Position numbers and translations under genes: made by a program. The notes below the pieces were generated by a model. It saw nothing but the letters and a program-made list of their open reading frames with translations, had not been told where the DNA came from and did not search any database. From Isoetes taiwanensis (lineage: Eukaryota; Streptophyta; Lycopodiopsida; Isoetales; Isoetaceae): 64,000 nucleotides of DNA. The DNA lies in NCBI GenBank assembly GCA_021234155.1, contig JAJEKV010000563.1:64001-128000 (forward strand). The letters are read 5' to 3'. This document shows positions 36,071-47,053 of the stretch, piece by piece (the stretch's first letter is position 1; every line of letters begins with the position of its first letter).

Positions 36071-37559
36071 GGGGCTCCATTTGGTCACCTTTTTTTCGAT
36101 TTAACTAAAATAAAACATGCATGCTACTATTATAACCAAATTAAAGGCATCGCAACAACACATAACTTAATATTAACTAACTTTTGTATTACAAAATTTC
36201 TACATAATCTAGCAGCCCTCTTCTGGCTAGCTTCATATCCCTAGGGATGCAAGTTACTCTCTTAGCATGAAGAACTCATGCTAAAGAATCTTCAAAATGC
36301 TGAACCAGCTTCTGCTCCGCTACTTCCTATAAGGCGAGCAACATATCGTCTGTTACTCGGTTGGTCTTGGCGAACTCATGCAAGATCTCGCGTGTCAATC
36401 TTGCAAAGGCGCCTCGAGGTATCAGAAGTCCATAGCTCCTCTGGAAGTGCCGAATCTCCTAGGCAGCTTTCGCGAAGTACGAGTCTCTTCTCCTCTTCAT
36501 GGGCTTCTTCGGTGGTGTTGGTCTTTCCGGGGGTGGCTTCAGGGTGTTATCCTTCGTGGGTCTTCCTCCTTCCACATACTGAACCCTGTTTTGCTGGTAA
36601 TACTTGGCGTAAGCCTTGTACATCTTCATGTACTCCTTGTACCCGCCATCTTCTTCTTGTACTCTCGCTCATGCTTGAGTATATATGACTCCCGTGCCGG
36701 CTTTTTTTGCTTTTTGGGGTCCGCATCTGCTTTAGGTCAGGCTGGGTAGGGAGGTGGTGCCTCTAGTTCTTTATTGTCTGCTTCTTCATTACCTGGATTT
36801 GAGGGTCATGTTTCTTGTTTGTGGCGGGTATCCTCCAAGCATCATCATATGACTCAGTGTCCGAAGATGAAGATGGGGGTCTATCGGGCTCTCTCTCAGT
36901 TATCTTCACCCCCTTGTTGGGGGTTTTCTTTGTCTTCCTTGTAGGTGCCTTTCCCAGGAGTGGGTCCTTGCCCTTCTCGGCCCTCTGTCGTGCAAGTTCT
37001 TCCCTCTCTGCTAATCTTCATTTCTTCTATTCTCTTTTCCTCTTCTTAATCCTCCTTAGGTGACGAGCCTCCCTCTCTGGATTTTGTTGATCTTGTTCCT
37101 CGTCGGCATGTCCCTCATCCTACTTGGTTTTGGGGTTCTATTGCTCGTTTTGTTGGCCTTGGTCGTCCTATTCTTGTTCTTCGTGCTCTGTGTTTTGCTT
37201 CTCTTGATCCGGAATTTGAGAATCTTCAGTTCTTCCACGTTTCTAGGCTTCCCTCGCCTTTTGTTCAGTAGCGAGAACTTGGACGCTGCTGGATCCGTCT
37301 TCCATAACTATCTGACTGTTTGTTTAGTGTGAGCGATACCTGCTATCACCTTGATCACCTCAATGGCGCCCTAAAATCGGCTTGCAGGCTGGAGCTCGAC
37401 AATCGGAGGGGGAGAGTACAAATGACGTACCCTATAGGGTCTATTTATAGGGCTTGGGGTCCTAGGGTTTCCACTTATAATTTTCATGCTATCTAACTAT
37501 TTAGAATATCATTATGTGCTAGCTTGAAATATTTGGTTCCTAAGACAAAATTTACTCCC

Positions 37560-37628
37560 ATTACTCACGTGCACTAGAGGCTGGAGCTCATTTTTAGAAA
37601 AGGCTCCAGGCGCACTTTGTGAGTAGTC
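37560..37628. repeat. Short hairpin element, copy 3
   Basis: TTACTCACGTGCAC pairs imperfectly with GCGCACTTTGTGAGTAGT. The spacer again contains GAGGCTGGAG and AGGCTCCAGG. Confidence 0.7.
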
Positions 37629-37768
37629 ACTCTTTTTTAACTTAATTTTATGTTTTCTAGATATATTCTTAGGGGTATGACAGTTTTTCCTAGCTTAGAA
37701 TTTGATTTTAAGCCTCTTTGCACTATTAGATTACCCTAAGTGTCTATGTTTCTTGATGAATTATGCTC

Positions 37769-37842
37769 GACTACTCACACAGTGCGCGAGAGGCTGGAGG
37801 TAAAATTTTGGTAAGGGCCCCAGGCGCACTCTGTGAGTAGTC
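37769..37842. repeat. Short hairpin element, copy 4 (best preserved)
   Basis: GACTACTCACACAGTGCGC and GCGCACTCTGTGAGTAGTC are reverse complements with one mismatch, separated by about 36 nt. It lies 200 nt inside the primer-binding site. Confidence 0.85.
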
Positions 37843-38040
37843 AATTTCTAGTGGCCAAAAATTTCAGGTTTTATTAAGACTTTCAACTTTACTTTTGCTA
37901 ACTATTACTAGCTTAGCTTATTACTCTAAGATGAGAAAGAAAATCCCATTGTTCGAGGCTTATGCTTGGGTTGTTATCTCCGAGATGGAAGTTCTAACTG
38001 GAAAATGGCCAGTGCTTGATCTTGGTCCTCCAAGATCACT

Positions 38041-38052
38041 GCTCTGATACCA
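38041..38052 (-). promoter_or_regulatory. Primer-binding site, initiator tRNA-Met
   Basis: On the minus strand TGGTATCAGAGC follows the 5' LTR end (GGGGACATCACA) after one base. This is the standard priming site for initiator tRNA-Met in plant gypsy elements and fixes the element's orientation. Confidence 0.9.
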
Positions 38053-38053
38053 C

Positions 38054-39511
38054 TGTGATGTCCCCTGCTCGTATACAATGCTCCCATTGTATAAGAACTG
38101 GAGTTTAGCCAACGCGGATGCTGACAGAGGTCGTCCATCTAACATCGAATCCTTGCTAATTGACAAGAACTCGATGGGGAAGAATGGACATGTCATTCAT
38201 TCCATCTCCTTCGGGATTGACCTAGCTGCGGAAGCGTAAACAAACATAAGTACATAGCATCAAATACATATAGTTCCACCTCAATGGGTGGCTAACCATA
38301 CATCCGCATCAACATCATCAGTACAACAACATGGGGGAAACCTACCCAAGGCTCAAGGAGTGGACTGACAGCTTGGGTCTCTAGAGATCAAATCAGACAG
38401 AGTTGGCATAGAACATGGGCATTGGGTAGTCCGCTCCATCTGCCCCTCCTGTGCATACTTTGCAGAATAGGCTGATAAGTCCCGAGGCTTGATCGTAGCC
38501 TTCGGCTGCATAGCCAAAGGGGCTACTCCTGGTTTCTCCAGTCCCGATGAGGCAGGAGGAGATCAGTCCCTCCAGAGGCATGCATGCCTATTGAGCCAAT
38601 GCTCGTCTACCCATTGAAGGTGATGCATCACTCAAGAGGTGTCGAACCCATGCCTTGCCCACACTTAGTGGCAAACCATCATGCCTAGCCTGCTAAGATC
38701 CCCGGTAGGCTTTACACACCAGAGGGATCAATCTGCAGCAGGCATGTCCTCTTTATACGCCAGTCTAACCCCACCATCCACCGCCAGGCGGGCTCTTATG
38801 CATAGGCCGCAATAATTTGGGAATTATGAAGGCTAACTAGGTACATGATCTACTAAGGCCTTTTGTCTCTTACCCCTTTCCCAATACATAGGAGTTCACA
38901 GAGATCAACCATAATCATCCATAGAACAGAAAAATAAAATATCATCTAATCTATCTATCTATTATACATGGTTAGGTTCTTTCATTAGAGGCTGAGATCT
39001 CGGAATCTATAGGGCCTCTAAGGCTATTTAACATACCAACTCGGCCTAATATCGGATGGGAAGTTGGCATTGCACAACAGAATGACCACTTATCGGATCC
39101 TTGGCTTGCTCCAGCTCCAGGGACGGCGTTCATGCTATCAATTAAGAAGGATATGAACGAATTCGGGAGATCTGTTGCGCAAAGCGGGCTTCACGGTGTC
39201 GTATAGGCAGGAATGGCGCAAGCGCTTGGTGAGGCAACCTTTTGGAGCTGGAATCCGAGATAGGCAAGTTTAGGGTTCCAGTCCCTTTTACATGACTCTT
39301 TTAGGGTTAGGGTCTAAAAGGTCATGTGGGGCTTTGCCACGTGGCAAAATGGGGTTATATGCACATGTTAAAGGGCATGTGCAACATAACAAGTTGCCCC
39401 CTAGGGTGCAACCCTTTACGGTCTCCAAGTACATGTCATCAAGGGCAACATGTATGTGATGTGGCAGTATAATATACATATTCCTACCATACATTATGCT
39501 GAAACGTCACA
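38054..39511 (-). repeat. 5' LTR of the gypsy element
   Basis: It begins TGTGATGTCCCC and ends GAAACGTCACA on the plus strand, aligned with 27543-29017. It carries the shared word GTGCATAAGAG / CTCTTATGCA that also appears, changed, in the LTRs at 52.0 and 59.1 kb. Confidence 0.9.
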
Positions 39512-40484
39512 AGCCCGAAACTCCAATATCACAATTCTTATAAGCCATGATAAACTCATGCGAGAAAACGAAGTGGAGGAGGAACGTACCTCCCAAAGGA
39601 GAGCCGAGAGAAGCATGCCCAAAAGGAAGAATAGAAGAGCAAGGGCGAGGAAAGGAGTTGTCTGGAGATCTGGACAAATTGAGGTAACCCGAAGAAGCAA
39701 CATCGTAAAAGAGAAGATTGTAGCGAAAAGCTCATTGTGGGAGGAGATGTTAGAGCAAAGCTTTAGAATGAGCTCAACAATGATAAAATTGTATTGTTGT
39801 TAGAAGAACACCAAATAACCTAGTCATACTAAGAACCGGTACATGTGTCACTTGTTCTCTAATATTGATTACAATGTGGATCTGTGCCATTGAGTTGCCT
39901 CTAATTGTTGCAATGCAAGGTTGCTACAAACATTCGTTCCATGATGAGGAAGCACCTCTAGCCATATTCTTGCAAGGTAATCTATATACTCATATTGAAA
40001 GTAAAACATGTAGTGCAAAGATGGTCATCATGATGTATTCCTTGCCATCATGATTGTGTACATCTTATTGGTCGTCTTCCATAGACATCATGATATCTTA
40101 TACATCTTGAGGCTAATGACATTATTATCCTTTGGTCGAAATGGTTTATTTAAGTTCTTTTTGTATTTGTGTTTACAGAGTAGCCTTGGCAATCCATTAC
40201 TGTGAAGCATAGCTAGACCACCTTTTGTACAAAAAATCAACTCTTGCTAATAAGGAAGATCCTCTAACTATATTCTTGCTGGGATAATCTGTATACCTTC
40301 AACAAAGATTGCATGAATATGTCTTACCTACACAAAATTTGTACCCTTCAAGCCTTTTAATATGAGATGTCTTAAATTGGATGCTATACATGTCCTTTTA
40401 ATGTGAACTACATGTACATCACTTGGGTAATCTATTCTGTTAATAAAATGCTAGCCCATTATATGATAACTCAGGTTCCTTCAT

Positions 40485-40531
40485 AGCCCAGTTGGGTTCT
40501 CGTGGACGTCAAAAATCTATCTATCTATCTA
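40485..40531 (+). mobile_element. SINE-like 3' end with ATCT tail
   Basis: CATAGCCCAGTTGGGTTCTC then GTGGACGTCAAAA and a short (ATCT)n tail. This resembles the end at 12460-12510. The 5' part is not recognisable. Confidence 0.45.
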
Positions 40532-40663
40532 TTTGATATATTGGTTCTTGTTATGGCAAGCTATTTCCAAGGCGAAGGTTGATTTATTGTCCAACTTTTC
40601 TCAATCTTTTATAAGCTTCTCCTTACTTTTACATTATATTTGGAGTATCGAGATTCAATATCT

Positions 40664-40812
40664 ATGCCTCTATGAGTTTTGCATTTTCATAACTCTATGG
40701 GCAACAAAACCAAATGTTTAAATGTGAATTATGTACATGCCTCTATGAGTTTTGCGTCTTCATAACTCTATGGGCATCAAAACCAAATGTTTAAATGTGA
40801 ATTATATACATG
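40664..40812. repeat. Tandem duplication of about 73 bp
   Basis: ATGCCTCTATGAGTTTTGC ... AAATGTTTAAATGTGAATTA occurs at about 40664 and again at 40737 with few changes. Confidence 0.85.
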
Positions 40813-43003
40813 CCTCTATTGCACGCAATCTAGCATTCTATCATTGATTATTCGTGGCCCCTATATATTTCTTTCTTCATTCCTCATTTCTTTCGTGGCC
40901 CATTGTCGAAACTTGCAACACCACTGACAACTAAGATAGCTAACAATAACATGATGAAAATAAAAATAACAGTACTACACAAATAACATTGCCGTATGCA
41001 ATGTTGCTTGCTTTAAAAAGTAGCTTTCTATTTTAAACATATTAAAATTAGATTTATTTCATCATCATAGACCATATAGAAGAAAAAGAATCATTTGCAA
41101 CAACACCTTGTTACTTATGTGTCTTAACTTCGCATGATTATTGGTATAGATGTCATTACACCTATCTAGTGTTGGCATTGCAAGTCTGCATTGACTCCAC
41201 ATTTGCACCACTTTAGGTTCAGTTGCACGATCTTTAAGAGCAACATACGGTTAATCTAAACACGTCGATGAGAATAGTATTGATGACATAAAAAGAAAAG
41301 ACATTAAATTGAGCTTCTCTGATATAATACTATATAGTCATATAATGTTTGCTCCTGATACAAGAATCTTGTACTGCCTTCGTGGAAATCATGTACTGCA
41401 TATCATGTTGGCAAATGTTAACTTAAGATCATCGTTATGTCTTATCTGCTTCTTGCCTCTATTGAAGGTATCTGCTTAAAGGCTTAGCATATTCTTCTCT
41501 AATCTTGCCTTGACGACCCATTTGAGCCCAAGAATCTGACAAATCTATGGAGCATCGACAGTTTTTGATAAGAAAACTACATGTATTCAATCCATTCCAG
41601 AGACTTTATTCATAAATCTGAGTGTTTTTCTACTGGGATATAGAAGGATGTCTGTTAATATTGCATCATTGTCCACCCAAAAGAACCACTTTGTTTGGGG
41701 ATGTACTAACATGAGCATCCTTAATGGCGGCAACATATCTTAAGAACCTGCAATTTGGAGATCCAATCCCGCCATTTGTAAAAAAAAAAAAAAGGGAATC
41801 CCATAAATGTGCTATGATCTAGTTTTTGTTCTTCATGGAGTCCACATGAATACCTCTTCTGCATGCATGCGAACTCAGCTACGACTCCTGTCGTTCAAAA
41901 CACCCACTCCAAATAGAAATTCTTCGGTGTTCACGGGTTTCATGTTGAGCTTAGCTCTAATGCGATCTCATCCTTCAATTCAAACCTCTCCAATAATCTT
42001 GGCCTTTTAGATAAACATACGAAGCATATCCCTTGTGCACCACATCCATCCCTAGGGTTTGCCCTTCGGGCAACTCAATAATTCTGGTTCGGGAAATACC
42101 AAGGTCTAATAACATCTGTCCAGCATATTTGAAATTTAGCAAGTAGCATAAAATTTGCAAGAAATTTTACTCCTCTAAAGTCTTGGTTTCTCTTTAGCGT
42201 CCTAAGTAGCTAGGTCGAATTTTAGATTAGCAAGTAAGTCTAAAAGTCATAAAAAATCTTCCTTCCCACCTGGGCTGGAATTTGACGGCTTTCATGCCTG
42301 TTTTTTGGGATTTTTGCCCGTCAAAACAGCTAAAAGGGAAATTTGTATTGCAAATGAAGGGCAGTACTTGGGCAATTGCCCATCATAGAGAAGGGCAACT
42401 AGAAGACCCGCACGTCATTTGAAAAACTAGGAACATAGAATTGGCTATCTTTTTTTTGCTATATATCTACATAAATTATACAACTTATATTATTATATTA
42501 TTGAATAATACATATATACAACTAAACAAGTTACAACCCAAATTTTAAAAAGCTTAAAATATACATAAGAAACGATTCCGTTGCATGCAATATTTTTTTT
42601 TTTTTTTTTTTATTAATGCATGCACCACCCAACCAACCAACCAAATACCAAAATTATCAACCACTGAATTTTCTATTCCTAAAATCAAGAGAAATTTTTC
42701 ATGACTCTAGTCTGAATCTTGACTTGGCGCCCACCCTCGACCAAAGTGAATGCTATCGCCAAAATGCTATTAAGAGTGCGACAAGATCTAGCATGAAGTT
42801 AGAAACACTTGATGCCACAATGTGTGTATCATTTTGTGGAATGAACCATTTGAAAGCATAGACTGGCAAGCGTGCTACAAGGATTGGTATGAATCTAAGC
42901 AAAGAGGAGCAATGCCACTTGGATAAGTTGATGTGATTGATTTGAAACTTAAAACTAACATTAAACTTGATTATGTCAATCATGAACTTATAACGAAAAT
43001 TTG

Positions 43004-43395
43004 CTTTGTTCTATGATTTTGAGGAAAAGAAAAATGGTTTGTGTCATCTTAAATTTTTTTGTTCTATGATTTTGAGGAGAAAAATGGTTTGTGTCATCTT
43101 AAATTTTTTTGTATGGCATTTGAAATTTGAAAGGCTAAAATTTACAAACTTCCTGTCACGCAAAAGGCCTAAAATTATTTTGTCCGTCCTTGGAAAATTA
43201 AGGGTAGACTGTCAAATTCAAGCACTGCTTCCCACCTCAAAAGAACCCAGCTAATACCGGTGCACACGTTTGCTGGTACGTTCTAAATTCAACAAAACAA
43301 ATTAATGTCATTGTGGTCACAATAATTGAAGCACACGTTTGCTAGTCTGTTCTAAATTAAAAAAACGTCACTGTGGTCACAATGATTGAAGCACG
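43004..43395. repeat. Two local tandem duplications
   Basis: TTGTTCTATGATTTTGAGGA ... GTGTCATCTTAAATTTTTTT occurs at 43004-43055 and 43058-43110. GTCA(T/C)TGTGGTCACAAT(A/G)ATTGAAGCAC occurs at about 43309-43335 and 43366-43393. Confidence 0.8.
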
Positions 43396-43700
43396 AAATC
43401 AATCTTGTTACCATATGCAGGGAATAAATGTAACATGTTTGGGTTGAACATTTCTTTCCTCGAGTGACATTTCTTTCTTTTCAGGCTTTGTCGGGTTGCA
43501 CATAAATTCTCAAATAAATAATGCATTTTATGCATGCAGTTGAAAGCAAGAAATAAGGGTAAGGACTTTATATACACCATATTAGGGGACAGGACTACTA
43601 GGCGCAGCGTTTAATTCTAAGGGGTACAACCATGGTCCAGATGGAGCAACAGCGAGCCATTTGGAAGTCCATGCACTGCTATCTGTAAGCAACTACTAGT

Positions 43701-44556
43701 CTATTTGATACTTATTTCTCCCCAAATCTTGTTCCAGTCCATGTCTTCCATAAAATCATCAGACCATTGTTGCAGCTTGAAATCATTAGCAGAATCTGCA
43801 CTTCCCCACTGTTTAATTAGAAAAAATGACGGATCTGGTGTCTGGTTTCTGTCATCACGTAATAGCCCACATGGATCATCACGTAACACTAACCCTGATG
43901 ATGTTCCTGTTGATAAATCTGCAGCAGGATCAGAACCACAACACCATGCTAAAAAAGATGGTGCTTTTGTGCTAACTGTACTTTTTTCTCCATTAAGAAC
44001 TGCCACATTCTCATTATCACATTCTTCTTTCTCAGCCTTTGAAGATGTCTTGGGACATACATGCTGCGCCTTTTTGAAATAAACCTTGCAGAAGTTTTTG
44101 ACCTCGTTATCCGATCTGCCTGGTAGTTGCTTTGCAATGCAAGACCACCTGCAACGTTACATTGGTCTTCCACAAACGTTAAAATCAATTCAACACATCA
44201 TAACAAGAATTCCACTTACCTGTTACCAAACTTAGAGTGCATGCTAACAATTAACTCTTGTTCTTGAATAGAAAAACCACCCCTTTTTAGATCAGGTCTG
44301 AGGTAATTTAGCCATCTAAGTCTACAGCTCTTGCCACAACGGTCTAATCCTGTTACGCGCTGACTATAAGTTATTGATGTTAAAAGCCTATTGCCTATAT
44401 TAAAAATGAGAACACACTACCAGCTTCAATAGGCACGAGACTCCAAGATCTGATTCCATTGGATTGAATGAAGTCCGCAAGGCAAGCGTCTTCATCAGGA
44501 GACCACAATCCTTTTTTGATCTTTCTAGATCCTGAGCAGCATAAACATGTCTTCAT
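43701..44556 (-). CDS. R2R3-MYB transcription factor, three exons, intact
   Basis: Exons on the minus strand are 44556-44421, 44349-44220 and 44148-43701, giving about 237 residues. Borders are GAAGCTG|GTAGTG, GTAACAG|GATTAG, GTAACAG|GTAAGT and GTTGCAG|GTGGTC. R2 has the tryptophans in [23 protein letters not shown] and [18 protein letters not shown]3 starts [20 protein letters not shown] and continues [20 protein letters not shown]. The intron positions are those of most plant R2R3-MYBs. The R3 recognition helix ends NFCKVYF where relatives have NFWNTH or NFWN-like words, so the last conserved aromatic is cysteine. The C-terminal part is acidic and ends with [18 protein letters not shown], resembling an activation region. 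It is expected to be nuclear and to bind DNA. The start was chosen as the first ATG before the R2 repeat; an AG at 44578 may end a 5' UTR intron. The subgroup is not assigned. Confidence 0.88.
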
Positions 44557-44559
44557 CTT

Positions 44560-47050
44560 GGTCTTTTGATTCACATAGGTTGGGCCTGAATTAAAAGAGA
44601 AGCTATATAGTAATTTTGTTTTTATTCCAAGACTCCCTGTTTAAAAGTAATTTGTTTTTGTTCCTAGACTCCTAAACAGGGATAGAAGTTGACCATGTTG
44701 GGATCCGTACTTACCTGCTACCATTTGCACCCTACAATAGCGCATACAACTTGCCACAAGGTGACGAATTTCTCTCTTGTTTCTTAGACACATGTATTTC
44801 ACAGCTAGCACCATGTCAAATCATTTCCTCCATCATGTCAAATATGCTATCTGCATAGGTGACAATTGTATATCAGCGTTCTTGGAACTCTCAAAGTCAA
44901 CATTGGACCTAGCTACTATTCCCCAACACCCAGACACAGAACTTTTTGACAATAATCCTAAATGAATGATAAAAAAAAACTCACACTCATATTTTCAGGT
45001 AAATGACAAACTTCCTTTTTGAAGCCACTTCGTGATACAAAACCACGTAGACAAGTTCATTTAAGGGACATCATCAAAAAGAAACATTCTTGTAGTCATG
45101 ACTTTTTTGGCCTCTCCCCGTTTTCTTTAAGGACGACAGTTCTACATTCATACTCACATCACTACAGCACGACCTGTTCTTCCTGAGGGTTTGCTATCTT
45201 CTAATATTCCTTGTTGTTTATCTCGTTTGCCAAACAATTGTGCTTCATTGAGAACTTATTGGTCTATGACATTTGAGACCATTTTAGAGTGCCTTAAATC
45301 CAGATGAATTTGGAAATATATGTTAAGAATAGTCCTGTATAGAATAATAATCCAAGTGTAGGGAAAATACTATATCACGAACAAACCACATTTCAGCTTA
45401 CAGTTTCTCCCTTCCTACGAAAAATCCAGCAGTCTGATTTCAACTTACAGTTCGATTCTCCCTTCCTTCTAAATATCCAGCAGCCATGCAGTGGTTAGGT
45501 CCTTGTAAATCCGTTTAGTCAATCTGTTTGTCACAATTTGCCATGACACTATTCTTTGTAATGACCAATCATAGAAACCGGCATGATAAGGTAGACTATT
45601 TGAGCACGATTTTTAGTAATTAATGTAAAAAAAAATTGATTACTCTTCCGTATGATGGAGCTATGTACATATAAGAGAGGGCATACAAGGCTAGGTATAC
45701 CACAGCAGCTGGACCAGGTAACTTGGGGACTACCATGTCCCTTCAAAGTCTATGCCTAGACTAAGGCATAAGGACAATATAAATATTACCTTCCCACAAC
45801 AAAAAGTCCATGTAAATGCATATGCTAGTAACAGGACCCTGTTTAAGATTAGAAAGAGCATATTTAATTGGGTAACATGGTCTTATGAACTGATTAAGCT
45901 GAATCTTATAAATTAGTTAATCAAAGTACTGAATCATCCAATGCATATATTAGCTCCATATTATGATATTTTATGCTCAAATCAATAACTTCCCAAGACT
46001 CTTAGAACGCTTCCACATGAAAGGAATTACATCTAACAATTGCGAAAAGTTAGTATGATGTTTGGCAAAGTAAAGTAGCAAAATGTAAAATGGTTAATGA
46101 CGCTCTAAAAGGGGGGTAATCAGATTGAATGGTAACTATACCTGTTTAATCCTGGGCCAGCACATAGACGTCATGCATCATTTCTGGCATTGGCACACCA
46201 AGTTTTTGATGCAATACCTTTCTCTAACACAAGCAGCCAAACACTTGAGATTTTACACAATCCAAACCTTATATCACAGAAATCCACCATTTCACCTGCT
46301 AATTTTGATTCCAATTTGGTGCCAACCTAAGATTGACAACCAGATGCCAGAATCCGAAATCAAATAGCAGCCATAATGATAAATTTGCAACCCATTTTTC
46401 TGCAGAAACCTCCTCAAACTTCCAACTGATCTACTGCCTCTCTTCTATCTGGGGTTATTCATCAATCTTTATTGGCTTTCTAAAGCTTTCTTTATCTGCA
46501 ATCTTTAATAATGTGCCCATGTGCAATTATTGACGACTTGCAGTAGTTAGTAAATTCCTAGTAAATGGTGCATGTAATGCAATTTAGAAACTCTCATAAT
46601 ATTTTATTCCATTTCGATAACAACAGCAACAGTTTTGTATCACGTACAATTTTAGGACATAGGAGTTGAAAAAACGTTTCCTTGATCTGTACATCACAGG
46701 CATCTGCTGCATGCCCACCCTCCATTCCTCAACGAGCTCCATTTTAAGAATTTTGTGACTTTCAAAATTGAAAGACTTGAAGAATGTTCTGGTGCTCAAG
46801 GGTACTCAGTCTCAATACTGAAAAATGTATCAGACTTATAGACTGGTCACCTGAAGCATAACTAGCCATAAAATTAATGGAACAAATCATCCATCACAAC
46901 ACTCGTAACTATACATGAAGCCCCTCTTAGTACATGGATAAATGCAACATTAATCATCTGGAGTCTAGGGTCGGATACTTCACCGCCAGTATCAAACTCA
47001 AGATTAAAGGTCCTTAGGACGCTAGGAGAGATCTAGAATGCACTTAGATA
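44560..47050. other. Intergenic stretch between MYB and PPR genes
   Basis: AT-rich DNA. A direct repeat of about 50 bp (CAGTTTCTCCCTTCCTACGA / CAGTTCGATTCTCCCTTCC with following CCAGCAG) lies at 45395-45485. Short frames at 44777-44965, 46125-46533 and 46584-46799 carry no known motif. The first part probably holds the MYB promoter. Confidence 0.45.
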
Positions 47051-47053
47051 CAA

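Larger units (their letters stand above)
33971..37240 (-). pseudogene. Extra coding-like region upstream of gag in the gypsy element
   Basis: Between the primer site and gag lies about 4 kb that retroelements of this type normally lack. Minus-strand frames at 35553-35278, 34942-34655 and 34303-33971 look protein-like (HIAEADIKAIFSVFRKQLDV, EYLLLHDIKNLLECRDRGYR, VAKFLE-like HLTYQRFQEQFKFLSQ) and 37238-37056 is strongly basic. The 36.3-37.3 kb part is low-complexity and charged on the minus strand, and appears leucine-rich if read on the plus strand. I recognise no domain. It could be an additional gag-like ORF, a captured host gene or nested element remains. Confidence 0.45.
27543..39511 (-). 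mobile_element. Ty3/gypsy chromovirus, complete length but decayed
   Basis: Direct LTRs lie at 27543-29017 and 38054-39511. AGCCC flanks both ends (27538-27542 and 39512-39516). The primer-binding site next to the right LTR and the gag-to-pol order show that the element reads on the minus strand. Coding remnants from 5' to 3' are an extra region (37.3-34.0 kb), gag with a zinc knuckle (33.66-32.64 kb), RT and RNase H (32.34-31.2 kb), integrase (31.0-30.45 kb) and a chromodomain-like remnant (about 29.8 kb). Stops and frameshifts are scattered throughout, the protease is not visible, and the LTRs have diverged by many substitutions and indels. It is an old, non-autonomous insertion. Confidence 0.9.
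39512..43690. other. Intergenic stretch, no gene recognised
   Basis: It contains frames of up to 117 codons (39450-39803 plus, which crosses the LTR edge) without motifs. It also holds a SINE-like 3' end (40485-40531), a tandem duplication (40664-40812), a 15-A run (about 41780), a 21-T run (42592-42612), and duplications at 43004-43110 and 43276-43395. The minus strand near 42160-41975 has a short open frame of unknown meaning. Confidence 0.45.

Noticed and set aside
36278-37332. Long leucine-rich plus-strand frames
   Set aside because: They lie opposite the minus-strand charged region of the gypsy element and look like membrane proteins only because acidic and lysine codons read as leucine and phenylalanine codons in reverse.
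41975-42160. Possible copia fragment on the minus strand
   Set aside because: The frame is short and none of the copia RT or integrase signatures can be read around it.
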